From Candidatus Nomurabacteria bacterium (lineage in GTDB: Bacteria; Patescibacteriota; Minisyncoccia; Phycocordibacterales; UBA9973): DNA of 39,289 nucleotides. The stretch lies in contig JAHFNN010000007.1 of NCBI GenBank assembly GCA_023267315.1, positions 1 through 39,289 on the forward strand. Reading direction: 5' to 3'. The position numbers were made by a program, and so were the translations under genes. The notes under the pieces were generated by a model. It had not been told where the DNA came from. It did no database searches and worked only from the letters and a program-made list of their open reading frames with translations. Positions 1 through 9,300 of the stretch are shown here, in pieces; the stretch's first letter is position 1; each line of letters starts with the position of its first letter.

Positions 1-62
1 TTTTTTGCCGAAATTCCTTTGAGCTCTGGGATATTAAATTGTTTTGCAGTAAACGTTTCCAT
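1..62 (-). CDS. Partial gene, N-terminus resembling Fe/Mn superoxide dismutase
   Basis: Reading the minus strand from an ATG at 62-60 gives an open frame of 20 codons that leaves the window at base 1. It starts METFTAKQFNIPELKGISAK. This resembles the beginning of Fe/Mn superoxide dismutases of Patescibacteria as I remember them, where a short F-A-K-x-F-x-x-P-x-L-K-G-(I/L)-S segment precedes the first helix. If correct, the enzyme would dismutate superoxide in the cytoplasm. None of the metal ligands lie in the visible part, so the call rests on one short segment. The gene is divergent from the metallo-hydrolase gene at 130, and the two putative -10 boxes overlap near 106-113. Confidence 0.45.
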   Translation of the reverse strand, partial: METFTAKQFNIPELKGISAK

Positions 63-105
63 ATATAGATATGAGTTAATTCGTATAAAATTTGCGACTT
101 TCCAT

Positions 106-113
106 ATTATACT
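106..113. promoter_or_regulatory. Overlapping divergent -10 boxes
   Basis: TATACT at 108-113 on the plus strand would serve the gene at 130, and TATAAT on the minus strand (111-106) would serve the gene starting at 62. No convincing -35 box is seen for either. Pattern match only. Confidence 0.3.
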
Positions 114-129
114 CTTAATGTAATCATTT

Positions 130-990
130 ATGCCATATCTCAAGAAATACAAATGGGTTATCCTTTTTACCCTCATTTTTGTTGATATTTTTGTGTGGTC
201 GTCCAGTGATTCTGCCCAATCAGCGACCTTGAAAGTAGTGTTTCTTGATATTGGCCAAGGAGACAGCATATATATCGAAGCCCCAAATGGTCGGCAGGTT
301 ATGTTTGATGCTGGGCGTGACCAGAGTGTATTACGACGGTTGGGTGAAGTCATGCCGCTGTTTGACCGATCAATAGACATGGTCGTGGATACTAATCCAG
401 ACGCCGATCACATCGGTGGATTTATTCCGATACTTGGAAAATATACAGTCGGCGCACTACTTGAATCAGGAACATTCAATTCTAGTAAGACATACGCGAC
501 GCTAGAGAACATGGCCGCAGAGAAAAAAATTCCAGACATTTTACTTCGGCGTGGAATGAAGATTATTCTTGATTCAAAAAATAATGTGTATATTGATGTG
601 CTTTTCCCCGACCGGGACGTCAGTTCATGGACGAGCAATGATGGGTCGGTTGTCGCACGACTGGTGTACGGGAATGATTCGGTGCTGCTCACTGGTGATG
701 CCACGAAACTTACCGAAGGAATATTACTGCAAGAAGAAAAAGATACTCTCGCATCAGAAGTATTGAAGGCTGGTCATCATGGATCGCACACTTCAAGTGG
801 GGCTGACTTTGTGAAAGCCGTACATCCTACTTATGCGATTATCTCGGTCGGTGCGGGTAATAAATATGGTCATCCGCACCAAGAGACACTCGACACTCTT
901 GCAAGTGCTGGTGTACACGTGCTTCGTACAGACCAGTTGGGGACTATCGTTATGGAATCGGAGGGTGATGGTTTTACTATCGTAAAATAA
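130..990 (+). CDS. Secreted ComEC-like metallo-beta-lactamase-fold protein
   Basis: This 286-residue protein has an N-terminal hydrophobic helix (about residues 8-24), so the rest is probably exported or anchored outside. The body matches the C-terminal hydrolase domain of the DNA-uptake protein ComEC/Rec2: FLDIGQGD near 38-45, an NPDADH segment at 89-94, GDAT near D190, HHGS at 216-219, and a GHPH motif with H248. In the metallo-beta-lactamase fold the HxHxDH motif binds two metals. Here the first position is Asn89 and the second Asp91, so one metal site is altered. The ComEC channel and OB domain are absent, so this is a stand-alone hydrolase domain. A role in nuclease activity on external DNA is possible but not shown. 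It stands alone, with 130 bases before the next gene. Confidence 0.8.
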   Translation: MPYLKKYKWVILFTLIFVDIFVWSSSDSAQSATLKVVFLDIGQGDSIYIEAPNGRQVMFDAGRDQSVLRRLGEVMPLFDRSIDMVVDTNPDADHIGGFIPILGKYTVGALLESGTFNSSKTYATLENMAAEKKIPDILLRRGMKIILDSKNNVYIDVLFPDRDVSSWTSNDGSVVARLVYGNDSVLLTGDATKLTEGILLQEEKDTLASEVLKAGHHGSHTSSGADFVKAVHPTYAIISVGAGNKYGHPHQETLDTLASAGVHVLRTDQLGTIVMESEGDGFTIVK

Positions 991-1120
991 CGACTCTGTA
1001 ATATCGAGAATTATGACTCGTCTCATATGGTAAGTATATGTACTCCACTTCTCTCAACTATGAATAAAGTTGGGGTAGAGGTACAATATCTATACGCTTT
1101 ATTACTATCAATTTTAATAT

Positions 1121-2158
1121 ATGAATTACAAAAAAGGATTTAGTGTGTTTGCTGCAATACTCGTCGTGATTATTATCATTGCGGTTGGTTTTGCTGCGTA
1201 TTTGATTGGGAAGAATACGAATCAAAAAATAGCTGATACAAATCAGAATAATACGGGCACGACTGTCGGATGTACGAAGTACACGCCCGATGACTGGAAT
1301 ATATTGGTGCCACAGGTTCGCACTGAATTTTTGAAAGCATATGGAAAGTCTATGTTTGAACAAAATGGGACGCTCACTGCTTCGAGTATCGTAAAAACAG
1401 GAGATGTTACTGGAGATTGCACGAACGAAGCGCTTATTGGTCTTGAATCTGGCGGTGCATCGAATGAAGCATTTGGTATTGCCATGTATCAAAATGGTGC
1501 GGTTGTTGTCCCCCAGACGAAGGAAGATGACGGAACAATAAATCCAGCAGCTCTTTTGCGTGGTGGATCAGTTATGCATCAAGAAAATGGAGATTTTATT
1601 GATGGTGTTGGGTATTACACGATTGAGAAGCAAAATGATGGAACAACAGGGCAAGTTGCTTCTTGTACGGTCACTGCATATCAGTGGAATTCGGTATCAA
1701 ACATGTTTGAATACGCCACCGATCTTACTACCAAGTGGCAGAAAAATTTGTGTGGAGATACACCAAGCGTTTCCGATGCTGGAAATAGTAATCAGAGTGC
1801 CACTGCATGTAAAAATTCTGATGGCGGTCGGGCAATCATTACCAATTTGTCGAAAAATTCTGGGAAAATTGGAGACACAGTTACCGTTTCAGGATGTAAT
1901 TTCCGTGGCTTTGAAGGACAGGCGAATGTTGGGATTGAAAATAGTAAAGGGGTGAGTGGTATTCTTTTTACGAAAGTAATCCCGCTTAGCCAAACCACTG
2001 ATAGTATTATGTTCAAATTACAGTCACCGATCTGTCAGCAAGACAATTCATACAGTGGTAATCCATGCACTTCTTGGCTCACACTTTCGCCGGGTACGTA
2101 CAACATTATTGTTTCTGGATGGAACACAAGCAATAAAATGCCGTTTATTATAAATTAG
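1121..2158 (+). CDS. Membrane-anchored surface protein with C-terminal IPT/TIG-like domain
   Basis: A 345-residue protein with a pilin-like N-terminus (MNYKKGFS followed by a hydrophobic helix to about residue 30), then a low-complexity Asn/Thr linker. The middle part (about 45-220) contains paired cysteines and is not recognised. The C-terminal 110 residues begin ITNLSKNSGKIGDTVTVSG, the typical opening of an IPT/TIG immunoglobulin-like domain. The KKGF|S context resembles a prepilin-peptidase site, but the usual Glu five residues later is missing, so I do not call it a pilin. It likely sits outside the cell, anchored by one helix. The next gene, 22 bases downstream, has nearly the same N-terminus, so the two probably form an operon and share an origin. 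Confidence 0.7.
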   Translation: MNYKKGFSVFAAILVVIIIIAVGFAAYLIGKNTNQKIADTNQNNTGTTVGCTKYTPDDWNILVPQVRTEFLKAYGKSMFEQNGTLTASSIVKTGDVTGDCTNEALIGLESGGASNEAFGIAMYQNGAVVVPQTKEDDGTINPAALLRGGSVMHQENGDFIDGVGYYTIEKQNDGTTGQVASCTVTAYQWNSVSNMFEYATDLTTKWQKNLCGDTPSVSDAGNSNQSATACKNSDGGRAIITNLSKNSGKIGDTVTVSGCNFRGFEGQANVGIENSKGVSGILFTKVIPLSQTTDSIMFKLQSPICQQDNSYSGNPCTSWLTLSPGTYNIIVSGWNTSNKMPFIIN

Positions 2159-2180
2159 TAATTAAGTATTTTTTAAAAAA

Positions 2181-3164
2181 ATGAACTATAAAAAAGGATT
2201 GAGTACCATACAGACTGTTGTTATCGTGATTGTTGTGCTTCTCGCCATTTTCTTGGCGTATAAGATTGGGACGAATAAATCAACCAATCAAAATACTCAA
2301 AATTCAACCACGCAGGAATCAGCGACCCAGAATACTGGGCAGACGAATAATACTTCATCAGGTACACAGAATACTGGCACCTCAAATGGATCTTCTGTTT
2401 CTGTTAGTGGTGGTATTGTTTCACCAAGTACCGAGACAGCTACCTGTAAGATGAATACTCCCGCATCAATCACCGTACTTTCTCCAAATGGCGGAGAGTC
2501 GTATAAGGCAGGGCAGAAAATTACAGTGAAATGGAAGAGCTGCAATCTTCCTTCAACGACAAAACTCTCAATTGATATTGTTCCATCAAGTGCGGTCTTG
2601 TCTCAATGGTCGCTACAGCATGCGTGTTGTGGTGTATTTACAAACTCAGCAACAAATACTGGGTCGGGTATATTCGACCTTCCTACAGTAAATAATTTCC
2701 AGGGCGGAGCACTTATGTATGGCAAATACTATAAAATTAAAGTGACCGAGCAAACAGCACAAAATGGTATTCAACTCAGTGATGTATCAGATGGAATGTT
2801 TTCTATTACTGGGATTAGTATTGCTCTCCCGACTCCCTATATCAGCGTACAGGGAACATGGCCTCCAGTAATTCAGAGTTACTACAATGGGTATTCGTGC
2901 AATAAAGTGCATTCCGATATGATAGATACGGCATCACGTGTGATTAATGGTACGACCTATTGCGTGACTGACTTACATGAAGCTTCGGCCGGCACGATCC
3001 ATCACACATTTACATATGTGACGAGGGCGTACAGTGGAACAGGTACCAAGACAACGAATTTCACCTTGAACTATCAAAGCTGTGATCTTTCACAGACAGA
3101 CTGTAAGACAGCTCAGGCAAATTTCAACCTCGATGCGATTATCGATACGCTCATGAATCAGTAA
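2181..3164 (+). CDS. Membrane-anchored surface protein with Kre9/KNH-like Ser-Thr-rich domain
   Basis: A 327-residue protein that begins MNYKKGLS plus a hydrophobic helix to about residue 28, as in the gene just upstream. A long Thr/Ser/Asn/Gln linker (about 30-90) follows. The segment SPNGGESYKAGQKITVKW (about 105-122) is the hallmark of the Ser-Thr-rich membrane-anchor (Kre9/KNH-like) beta domain, common in surface proteins of this group. The C-terminal 100 residues (about 220-327) have several cysteines and no recognised family. The gene is followed after 13 bases by a strong bidirectional terminator shared with rpmB. It is probably the second gene of a two-gene transcript with 1121-2158. 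Confidence 0.7.
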   Translation: MNYKKGLSTIQTVVIVIVVLLAIFLAYKIGTNKSTNQNTQNSTTQESATQNTGQTNNTSSGTQNTGTSNGSSVSVSGGIVSPSTETATCKMNTPASITVLSPNGGESYKAGQKITVKWKSCNLPSTTKLSIDIVPSSAVLSQWSLQHACCGVFTNSATNTGSGIFDLPTVNNFQGGALMYGKYYKIKVTEQTAQNGIQLSDVSDGMFSITGISIALPTPYISVQGTWPPVIQSYYNGYSCNKVHSDMIDTASRVINGTTYCVTDLHEASAGTIHHTFTYVTRAYSGTGTKTTNFTLNYQSCDLSQTDCKTAQANFNLDAIIDTLMNQ

Positions 3165-3177
3165 ATTAAATATAAAT

Positions 3178-3209
3178 AAAGAAACCCCGACCGAGGTCGG
3201 GGTTTCTTT
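3178..3209. terminator. Bidirectional intrinsic terminator
   Basis: A 14-bp perfect stem (AAAGAAACCCCGAC at 3178-3191 with its complement at 3196-3209) around the loop CGAG. Flanking A and T runs make it functional in both directions. It lies between the ends of the convergent surface-protein gene and rpmB. Confidence 0.9.
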
Positions 3210-3220
3210 ATTTGAGAATG

Positions 3221-3466
3221 TTATTTAATGATTCCAGCTTTCTTTAAGGTAGCGTATGCGCCATTCTTATTGATAGTGCGGATTGCTTCAGTTGAGATTA
3301 GGAGATTGAAAGTCTTTCCAAGTTCTGGAACGAAGATCTTTTTCTTCTGGAGATTTGGATATTTTCGTACTTGCGGGGTAGGGGTAAAGATGGTCGCACG
3401 GGTGCGGTTTGCAAGTTTTCCTCCCATCTGGGAACCTTTTTTAGTTATTTCGCATACTCTCGACAT
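3221..3466 (-). CDS. rpmB: Ribosomal protein L28
   Basis: An 81-residue basic protein beginning MSRVCEITKKGSQMGGKLAN, with the L28 hallmarks: the SRVCE(I/V)T start, a NLQKKKIFVPE segment near 39-49 and a C-terminal AIRTINKNGAYATLKKAG helix. L28 is a structural component of the large subunit. Length is normal for the family. Only one Cys is kept, so it is the zinc-free form. The gene is monocistronic on the minus strand and converges on the surface-protein gene, with a shared terminator in the 56-base gap. It has no ribosomal neighbour on its strand. Confidence 0.95.
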   Translation of the reverse strand: MSRVCEITKKGSQMGGKLANRTRATIFTPTPQVRKYPNLQKKKIFVPELGKTFNLLISTEAIRTINKNGAYATLKKAGIIK

Positions 3467-3565
3467 ATATTTATTATTCGATAACGTTCCCGTATGCTAA
3501 CATATAGAGCGTGGCGATGCAAGCGCTTTATACTAAAACAGCGTAGAGCTACCCTCACATTATTT

Positions 3566-4189
3566 ATGGATATTCAAACTTCGTTATTTTATATCATTGT
3601 TCTCATAATGTCAGTCATTGTGCATGAGGTCGCCCATGGATATGCGGCCCTCTATATGGGTGACCAAACTGCTCGCCGTCTTGGACGACTCACACTCAAC
3701 CCGCTCAAACACTTGGACCCTTTTGGGTCAGTTATTCTACCACTCCTTCTCATTCTTTCGGGTACGGGTATCGTATTTGGCTGGGCAAAACCAGTCCCTT
3801 ACAATCCGAATAACCTTACAAATCGAAGAAAGGGGACATTGGTGGTTGCCAGTGCTGGTATTATTGCCAATATTTGCCTTGCTCTCTTTTTCTCATTAGC
3901 TATACGACTCGCACCAGTCTTAGGTATTGCAAATGGTCATTTTATAGCGATATGTGGGATTATTGTCTTGGTAAATATAGTCTTGGCTGTGTTTAACATC
4001 ATCCCGATTCCTCCATTAGATGGTTCACGGATGTTATTTGCCCTTCTACCTGCGAGGTACCATTATATTGAGACGTTTTTTGACCAGTACGGCTTCGTTG
4101 TACTTATTTTCATCGTGTTTTTCGTCTGGCAGTACGTAGCACCTATCCTTATGCACCTCTTTAGTCTACTTACCGGGCTTCCGTTTTAG
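3566..4189 (+). CDS. Site-2-protease-type zinc metalloprotease (M50), membrane-embedded
   Basis: A 207-residue integral membrane protein. The zinc-binding HEVAH motif lies at residues 20-24 in the first helix, and the second catalytic motif NIIPIPPLDG, with Asp152, in a later helix. Four to five hydrophobic segments are visible (about 5-30, 55-72, 90-112, 125-147, 175-200). Such Rip/S2P-like proteases cut membrane-spanning substrates within the bilayer. The longer frame back to 3494 would add 24 basic residues that do not look like a signal. ATG at 3566 puts the first helix directly at the N-terminus, as is usual for this subgroup, so I chose it. No PDZ domain is present. With so many single-helix surface proteins nearby, it could process their anchors, but this is only inference. 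Confidence 0.9.
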   Translation: MDIQTSLFYIIVLIMSVIVHEVAHGYAALYMGDQTARRLGRLTLNPLKHLDPFGSVILPLLLILSGTGIVFGWAKPVPYNPNNLTNRRKGTLVVASAGIIANICLALFFSLAIRLAPVLGIANGHFIAICGIIVLVNIVLAVFNIIPIPPLDGSRMLFALLPARYHYIETFFDQYGFVVLIFIVFFVWQYVAPILMHLFSLLTGLPF

Positions 4190-4238
4190 TTAAAAATGAA
4201 ATAATGGAACCAGAATCGAAAAAGAACGTTTTCTGAGC

Positions 4239-4267
4239 TTGCTTTTTTTTAGCGACTATAGTAAAGT
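4239..4267 (+). promoter_or_regulatory. Promoter of rpsL-rpsG
   Basis: TTGCTT at 4239-4244, a 17-base spacer, and TAAAGT at 4262-4267. An alternative -10, TATAGT at 4257-4262, overlaps. Expected transcription start is near 4274. Confidence 0.55.
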
Positions 4268-4277
4268 ACCGCTTACG

Positions 4278-4297
4278 TAGTCCTTGTGACTATTTTT
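4278..4297 (+). promoter_or_regulatory. 5'-end leader hairpin with T run before rpsL
   Basis: TAGTC (4278-4282), loop CTTGT, GACTA (4288-4292), then TTTTT. It lies only a few bases after the predicted transcription start and 8 bases before the rpsL ATG. It may act as an attenuator, an RNA stabiliser or a protein-binding site. Similar elements precede fusA, tuf and rpsS. Confidence 0.45.
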
Positions 4298-4304
4298 GTT
4301 TTAA

Positions 4305-4727
4305 ATGCCTACAATCAATCAATTAGTTAAAAAAAGCCGAAAGAAAGTATCCCGCAAATCAAAGGCGGTTGCTTTGGCTCGTGGATTCAATGCAATCAAG
4401 AACCGACCAGTATATTACCCTGCTCCATTTAAGCGTGGTGTGTGCGTGAAGGTTACGACAACAACTCCAAAGAAGCCTAACTCAGCGCTCCGAAAGATTG
4501 CCCGCGTACGTCTTACAAACGGTATGGAAGTGACTGCATATATCCCAGGAGAAGGACATAACCTCCAAGAACACTCAGTGGTGATGCTTCGTGGTGGTCG
4601 TGTGAAGGACTTGATCGGAGTACGATACCACATCGTTCGCGGTGTGCTTGATGCAACCGGTGTTGAAAAGAGACGACAGGGCCGTTCACGATACGGTAAC
4701 AAGCGCCCAAAGGCAGCAAAAGCATAA
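4305..4727 (+). CDS. rpsL: Ribosomal protein S12
   Basis: A 140-residue basic protein with the S12 start MPTINQLVKKSRKKV and the core motif TTTPKKPNSALRKIARVRLTNG near 52-73. This is the decoding-site loop where streptomycin-resistance changes arise in other bacteria. It contains about a dozen extra residues between the N-terminal arm and KRGVC (around 27-43) compared with the 124-residue E. coli protein. The C-terminus is Lys/Ala-rich. S12 acts in decoding at the small-subunit A site. It is the first gene of a two-gene block with rpsG (25-base gap). The rest of the usual str operon (fusA, tuf) lies downstream but is separated by unrelated genes. Confidence 0.98.
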   Translation: MPTINQLVKKSRKKVSRKSKAVALARGFNAIKNRPVYYPAPFKRGVCVKVTTTTPKKPNSALRKIARVRLTNGMEVTAYIPGEGHNLQEHSVVMLRGGRVKDLIGVRYHIVRGVLDATGVEKRRQGRSRYGNKRPKAAKA

Positions 4728-4752
4728 TCTAATTTTTATATCTATATAAACC

Positions 4753-5223
4753 ATGCGTAGAAAAGTAAACAATCGAAATATCGTAAAGCCAGACATTAAA
4801 TACAACTCTCCAAAGGTTGGGAAGTTTATTAACAATGTCATGAACTCTGGTAAGAAAGAAACCGCACGACGCGTTGTGTACAAGGCTTTTGATGTAATCA
4901 AAGAAAAGACTGGAAATTCAAATCCACTTGAAGTCTTCGATCTCGCAATCAAGAACGCAAGCCCACTCGTTGAAGTTCGCTCACGTCGTATCGGTGGTGC
5001 AAACTACCAAGTGCCTCGTGATGTTCGCCCAGAACGACGAAATGCACTCGCAATTCGCTGGATTCTCCTTGCTGCTCGCTCAAAGAAAGGACAGCCAATG
5101 CATATCAAACTCGCTGATGAATTAATTGCTGCATCAAAAAATGAAGGTACTGCCGTGAAGAAGCGTGATGATACCCACAAGATGGCAGAATCAAACAAAG
5201 CATTTGCTCACTTTGCTTGGTAA
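4753..5223 (+). CDS. rpsG: Ribosomal protein S7
   Basis: A 156-residue protein of normal length for S7, starting MRRKVNNRNIVKPDIKYNSP. It has the family segments KFINNVMNSGKKETARRVVY (about 23-42), the conserved stretch from VEVRSRRIGGANYQVP (about 74-89), and a HKMAESNKAFAHFAW end. S7 nucleates the 3' domain of 16S rRNA and lines the E site. In many bacteria it is the translational repressor of the str operon. It is co-transcribed with rpsL, followed by a strong terminator 21 bases later, and not linked to fusA as in the usual operon. Confidence 0.98.
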   Translation: MRRKVNNRNIVKPDIKYNSPKVGKFINNVMNSGKKETARRVVYKAFDVIKEKTGNSNPLEVFDLAIKNASPLVEVRSRRIGGANYQVPRDVRPERRNALAIRWILLAARSKKGQPMHIKLADELIAASKNEGTAVKKRDDTHKMAESNKAFAHFAW

Positions 5224-5243
5224 TACTAAAACAATTAAAAAAT

Positions 5244-5271
5244 AAAACCCCCCGCTAAAGCGGGGGGTTTT
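5244..5271 (+). terminator. Intrinsic terminator after rpsG
   Basis: AAAACCCCCCGC, loop TAAA, GCGGGGGGTTTT: a 12-bp perfect stem ending in a T tract. This closes the rpsL-rpsG block. Confidence 0.92.
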
Positions 5272-5314
5272 GTGGTTATACACACTTTTTGTTTTTTACT
5301 CAATCAAAAAAGCA

Positions 5315-5364
5315 TATAATATACGTAAGTTAAAAATACCAGCATGTCCGTCGAACGCATGCTG
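5315..5364 (+). promoter_or_regulatory. -10 box and leader hairpin of the Ig surface protein
   Basis: A perfect TATAAT at 5315-5320 without a clear -35 box. The leader then holds a 7-bp perfect hairpin, CAGCATG (5340-5346) and CATGCTG (5358-5364), with an 11-base loop. The role is unknown. Confidence 0.4.
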
Positions 5365-5424
5365 TATCATTTTATAAATTAATCATTAATTAGTAGTTCA
5401 CTTTTTATGAAGTGAAAAGTTATT

Positions 5425-6228
5425 ATGGAAAATATGAATAGTAATTCAAAACAAAATCCAATCATCATGATCCTCCTCGTAGTGATCTTGGCATTGGTTG
5501 CGTACCTCGTAATTAATAGTACAACAAAGACCACACCAGTTGGTGAGAATCAGTCAGCGGCAGCAGGAAAGCCAAAAACTAATTCGAATACTAAGCATAC
5601 TACACACAACAACTTCGTTGTGGATACTATTGCTCCAGTTATAACATCATTTACAACTCCTTCTACCAGTCATTCATTGTCGATACCTTATAGTATTGTT
5701 GCAACCGATGATAGCGGTATTGTAACTGGTTACATTGTTACTATGGGTACACGACCAACAGCAAGTGATCTAGGTTGGACAACTAGTGCTTCTGGCACAT
5801 ACGTATTACCAGCATCTGTTGATGGTAAAATGATGACACTCAATGCGTATGCAAAAGATGCAGCTGGAAATATCTCAAATGCATTCTCTTCGCCTACAAT
5901 TTACGTAACCCTATCAGGTGGCACTCCAGACACTATTCCTCCTACTGTTAATATTACATCTCCAATGGATGGTGATGTTGTATCAGGAATTGTACCGTTT
6001 ACTGTTAGTGTTACTGATAATATTGCTGTCAAAAGCGTATATTTCTATGCTGATAATGGTGCTATTAATGTGGGTAGGTGTGATGCTGGTCAAGCTTGTA
6101 ATTCCCTTAGTGAATACAAGGCGTACTTAGATACTACGAAGCTCACTCCTGGAATGCACTGGCTTACTGTTCAAGCGTATGATACAACCGGCAACGAAAA
6201 TGAGCAGTGGATTCAAGTTACTATCTAG
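5425..6228 (+). CDS. Membrane-anchored protein with two Ig-like domains and a QSAAAG motif
   Basis: A 267-residue protein: one hydrophobic helix (about 13-30), then the motif NQSAAAGK at 42-49, a short Asn/Thr linker, and two beta-sandwich domains. The first (about 70-165) carries KDAAGNIS and closely resembles an Ig-like domain of the large subtilase immediately downstream. The second (about 170-267) begins PPTVNITSPMDGDVV and has VYFYAD, the pattern of bacterial Ig-like (Big_7-type) domains. No catalytic residues are seen. It is probably a cell-surface adhesion or scaffold protein. It has its own promoter and terminator. The N-terminal layout is repeated in the protein at 14932. Confidence 0.75.
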   Translation: MENMNSNSKQNPIIMILLVVILALVAYLVINSTTKTTPVGENQSAAAGKPKTNSNTKHTTHNNFVVDTIAPVITSFTTPSTSHSLSIPYSIVATDDSGIVTGYIVTMGTRPTASDLGWTTSASGTYVLPASVDGKMMTLNAYAKDAAGNISNAFSSPTIYVTLSGGTPDTIPPTVNITSPMDGDVVSGIVPFTVSVTDNIAVKSVYFYADNGAINVGRCDAGQACNSLSEYKAYLDTTKLTPGMHWLTVQAYDTTGNENEQWIQVTI

Positions 6229-6249
6229 TCGTAATAAATATTAACCACA

Positions 6250-6279
6250 AAAAATCCCTCGCTTTAGCGGGGGATTTTT
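6250..6279 (+). terminator. Intrinsic terminator after the Ig surface protein
   Basis: AAAAATCCCTCGC, loop TTTA, GCGGGGGATTTTT: a 13-bp stem with one T-G pair and a T tract. Confidence 0.88.
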
Positions 6280-6372
6280 GTTTTCCACATATCAATTGTG
6301 CTGTATCACCTTGATAGTTCTATACTGTAGATACCTTTATATTAATAATTATCCTTAGTGCATTATTTAAAA

Positions 6373-9300
6373 ATGAAAAAAACAAAGATATTTCTTGCGG
6401 TAGGAGTTTTTATCGCCGTAATCCTCGTCGTAGTTTTAGGGCGCATAATGCTCAATCAAAAGTTCAATGGTAATCAACAGGCTGCTGCTAATTCTGCCAT
6501 TGTGACATCATCCGATGGGCGTATCTTGTCAAAAGAAATGCAGGTTGGTTTGCTTGGTGTAGACGCAGAATACGGAGTTAACTCTGGCGTCTCGCTTATT
6601 CCAGGGAAAGGATATATTGAAGAGCCCGAACTTTCTTCTGAATCTCTTGGTGTGATGGTCGTCCTCAAAGATGATCCTCTTGGTAAAAATTATGAACAGT
6701 TGCATAAGAATGGACTCTCGAAGGCAGATATTAAATCAAAAATTGCACTAAAGGCACAGGATATTAGATCAAAACACGAAGCACTGAAGTCTTTTATTAA
6801 ACAAAAAACAAAAAAGAACCTCATTGGTCCTGGTCAAAAACAAAATGGTGCGCTTCGCATTCAAGAATACAAAAATGCATTGAATGCTATTTCTTTCCGA
6901 GATATTTCGTATGAAGAAGCCAAAACACTTTTTGCTGGAAGGACAGATATTGCAAGTATTTCTCGAAATAAATTAGTGAGTATTGATTTAAACGATTCAG
7001 TACCGCAGATGGATGTCCCTGATGTTTGGAAATTGTATGGCCCTGTAGGTGTTCCACTTGATGGTACCGGGACGACAATAGGGATTATTGATTCGGGTGT
7101 GCAGTATACTCATCCAGATTTAGGTGGATGTTATGGGAACAATAATCCGTTATCTACCTGCAAGGTTGTTGGGGGATATGATTTTGTAAACCATGACAAT
7201 GACCCGACAGACGACAATGGGCACGGTACACACGTTGCTGCTACTGCTGCAGGGAATGGAACTCTTATAACTGACACTGGAACGATTCCTCTTCCTGGTG
7301 TTGCTCCTGGTGCAAAAATATATGCCTATAAAGTAATGAATAATCGAGGGAGTGGTGGATCGGATGACATTATCGCTGGTATTGAACGCTGTACTGATCC
7401 AAACCAAGATGGAGATTTATCCGATCATTTGGATGTTTGTAGTATGAGTCTTGGTAGCTCTTCAGGTGATCCTGATGATGACATGTCTATTGCTGTTGAT
7501 AATGCAAGTGCTGTTGGAACTGTCTTCACAATTGCAGCAGGTAATAGTGGACCTGGTGCTCAAACGATAGGTTCTCCTGGTACTTCTCGTAGTGCAATTA
7601 CCGTAGCGGCAAGTTGTAAAACAGCACAAATTGGAAAAGATGGACAATGCACAACACCAATCGCAAATTTCTCATCCCGTGGCCCTGTTAAATGGACAGA
7701 CGCAGGAGGTATAGATCAGACACTTATGAAGCCAGATATTGCAGCTGTTGGCCATATGATTTGTGCAGCAAAAGCTTCATTTGTTGTTGGAGGCTCTCCA
7801 TGTGGTCCAGACCATTTTGCAATTTCAGGTACATCTATGGCTACCCCTCATGTTGCTGGAGCGGCAGCTATTGTTCGTGAAGCTCATCCTGAATTTTCAG
7901 CAGCAGAAATTAAAAAGGCACTTATGGATCACGCACGAGATCTAGGATTGCCGGGAACTGTTCAAGGAGCGGGGGAAGTTGATCTTGCAGGAACAATTAA
8001 TGCAATCAGTATTTCAACAAATGAAGTAGATATCCAAGGTTCCCCAGTTACTTTTGCAGATCCTACTACTTCTTTAACCCAAACCTTTACAAAAAATGTT
8101 AGTTTGAAAAATAAAACCAACGCGCCTGTCACTGCAACTTTTAGTCTTGTAAATAATCAGGCAGGGTACGATATGGTTCTTAATGATACAAACGGTAAGG
8201 CTATTTCATCAGCTGTTTTGCCTGCTAATGCTACAGTTTCATTTACTGTCTCTGTTACTGTTCATCATGATGTTGCACGTACTGCGAATATATTTAGTGG
8301 TCTTGTTAAAATTTCAACAGGACCTGCTACAAATCAGAAATTACAATTTTCTGTTGTTGTGACCTCGGATCATCGAATTTCTTCAACTATTACTTCATTC
8401 AATTATGATCTAGTTGCACCTTCTGGTGATACAAAGAATGAATCATTTACGATCACAAACAAACTCATAGATGCTCCAGTAACACTCACTGCGAAGGTTC
8501 GTTGTTGTACATCGGGCTCAGGGGTGATGACTGATCTTGGAGGGACAATCAATAGTCAGGCATCGTATAGTTTTACCTTAGCGAAAGGAGAACAAAAAAC
8601 ACTTGCCATGAAATTAGCAATTCCAAGTAGTCTGATGAATACAAATTATACTGGATATATTGATATCACCTCTTCGTTGGAAAACTTCTCAATACCCATT
8701 ACTTTCTTCAAGGGATATAAAATTTCCATTGATTTTGATGCGGTGCGTCCAACAGTCATAAATATGAAGAATGAATTGACTGGGGGGTCAATGGCGATAT
8801 GGTTGCCTGGTAACAGTCAAACTAATTTATACTTCGGTACGAATGGCCCGTATGATGTCATGGCGTTATGGAATGACACCACTCTTAATAAATGGGATAC
8901 AATCGTTGTTCGTGATTCAATTGATCCTGCCGTTACACCACGAATTTCTCTCAAAAAATCTGACGCTGTTTATGAACAGAAATTCGACTTTAGAGATAGG
9001 TATAATAATGCTGTGGTTGGGAATTATATGGGGTCAGTTTTGACTGCCTCAAAAGGTACAAAAGGATTCTCGTTTTGGGCATCGACTTCTCTTTCATCTT
9101 TATGGACGAATGCGATGCCAGACACATATACTATCGAATATGCTGCATTCAAAAATAACCCCGCAACTGTTTTTGGGGCTGCAATAAAAGGGGTGACTGC
9201 TAGTAAAACATTTACAAATAGTCCGAATGATTTAAAAAAGTTCATAGCCAAATCATTTGATCCAAACATTCCGAATTTCTCTTTCGAGGTTGGCGCGCAG

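Noticed and set aside
1121..3164. Type IV pilins
   Set aside because: The N-termini (KKGFS and KKGLS plus a helix) resemble prepilins, but the Glu at position 5 after the cleavage site is missing and the C-termini carry IPT/TIG-like and Kre9-like domains, so I only call them anchored surface proteins.
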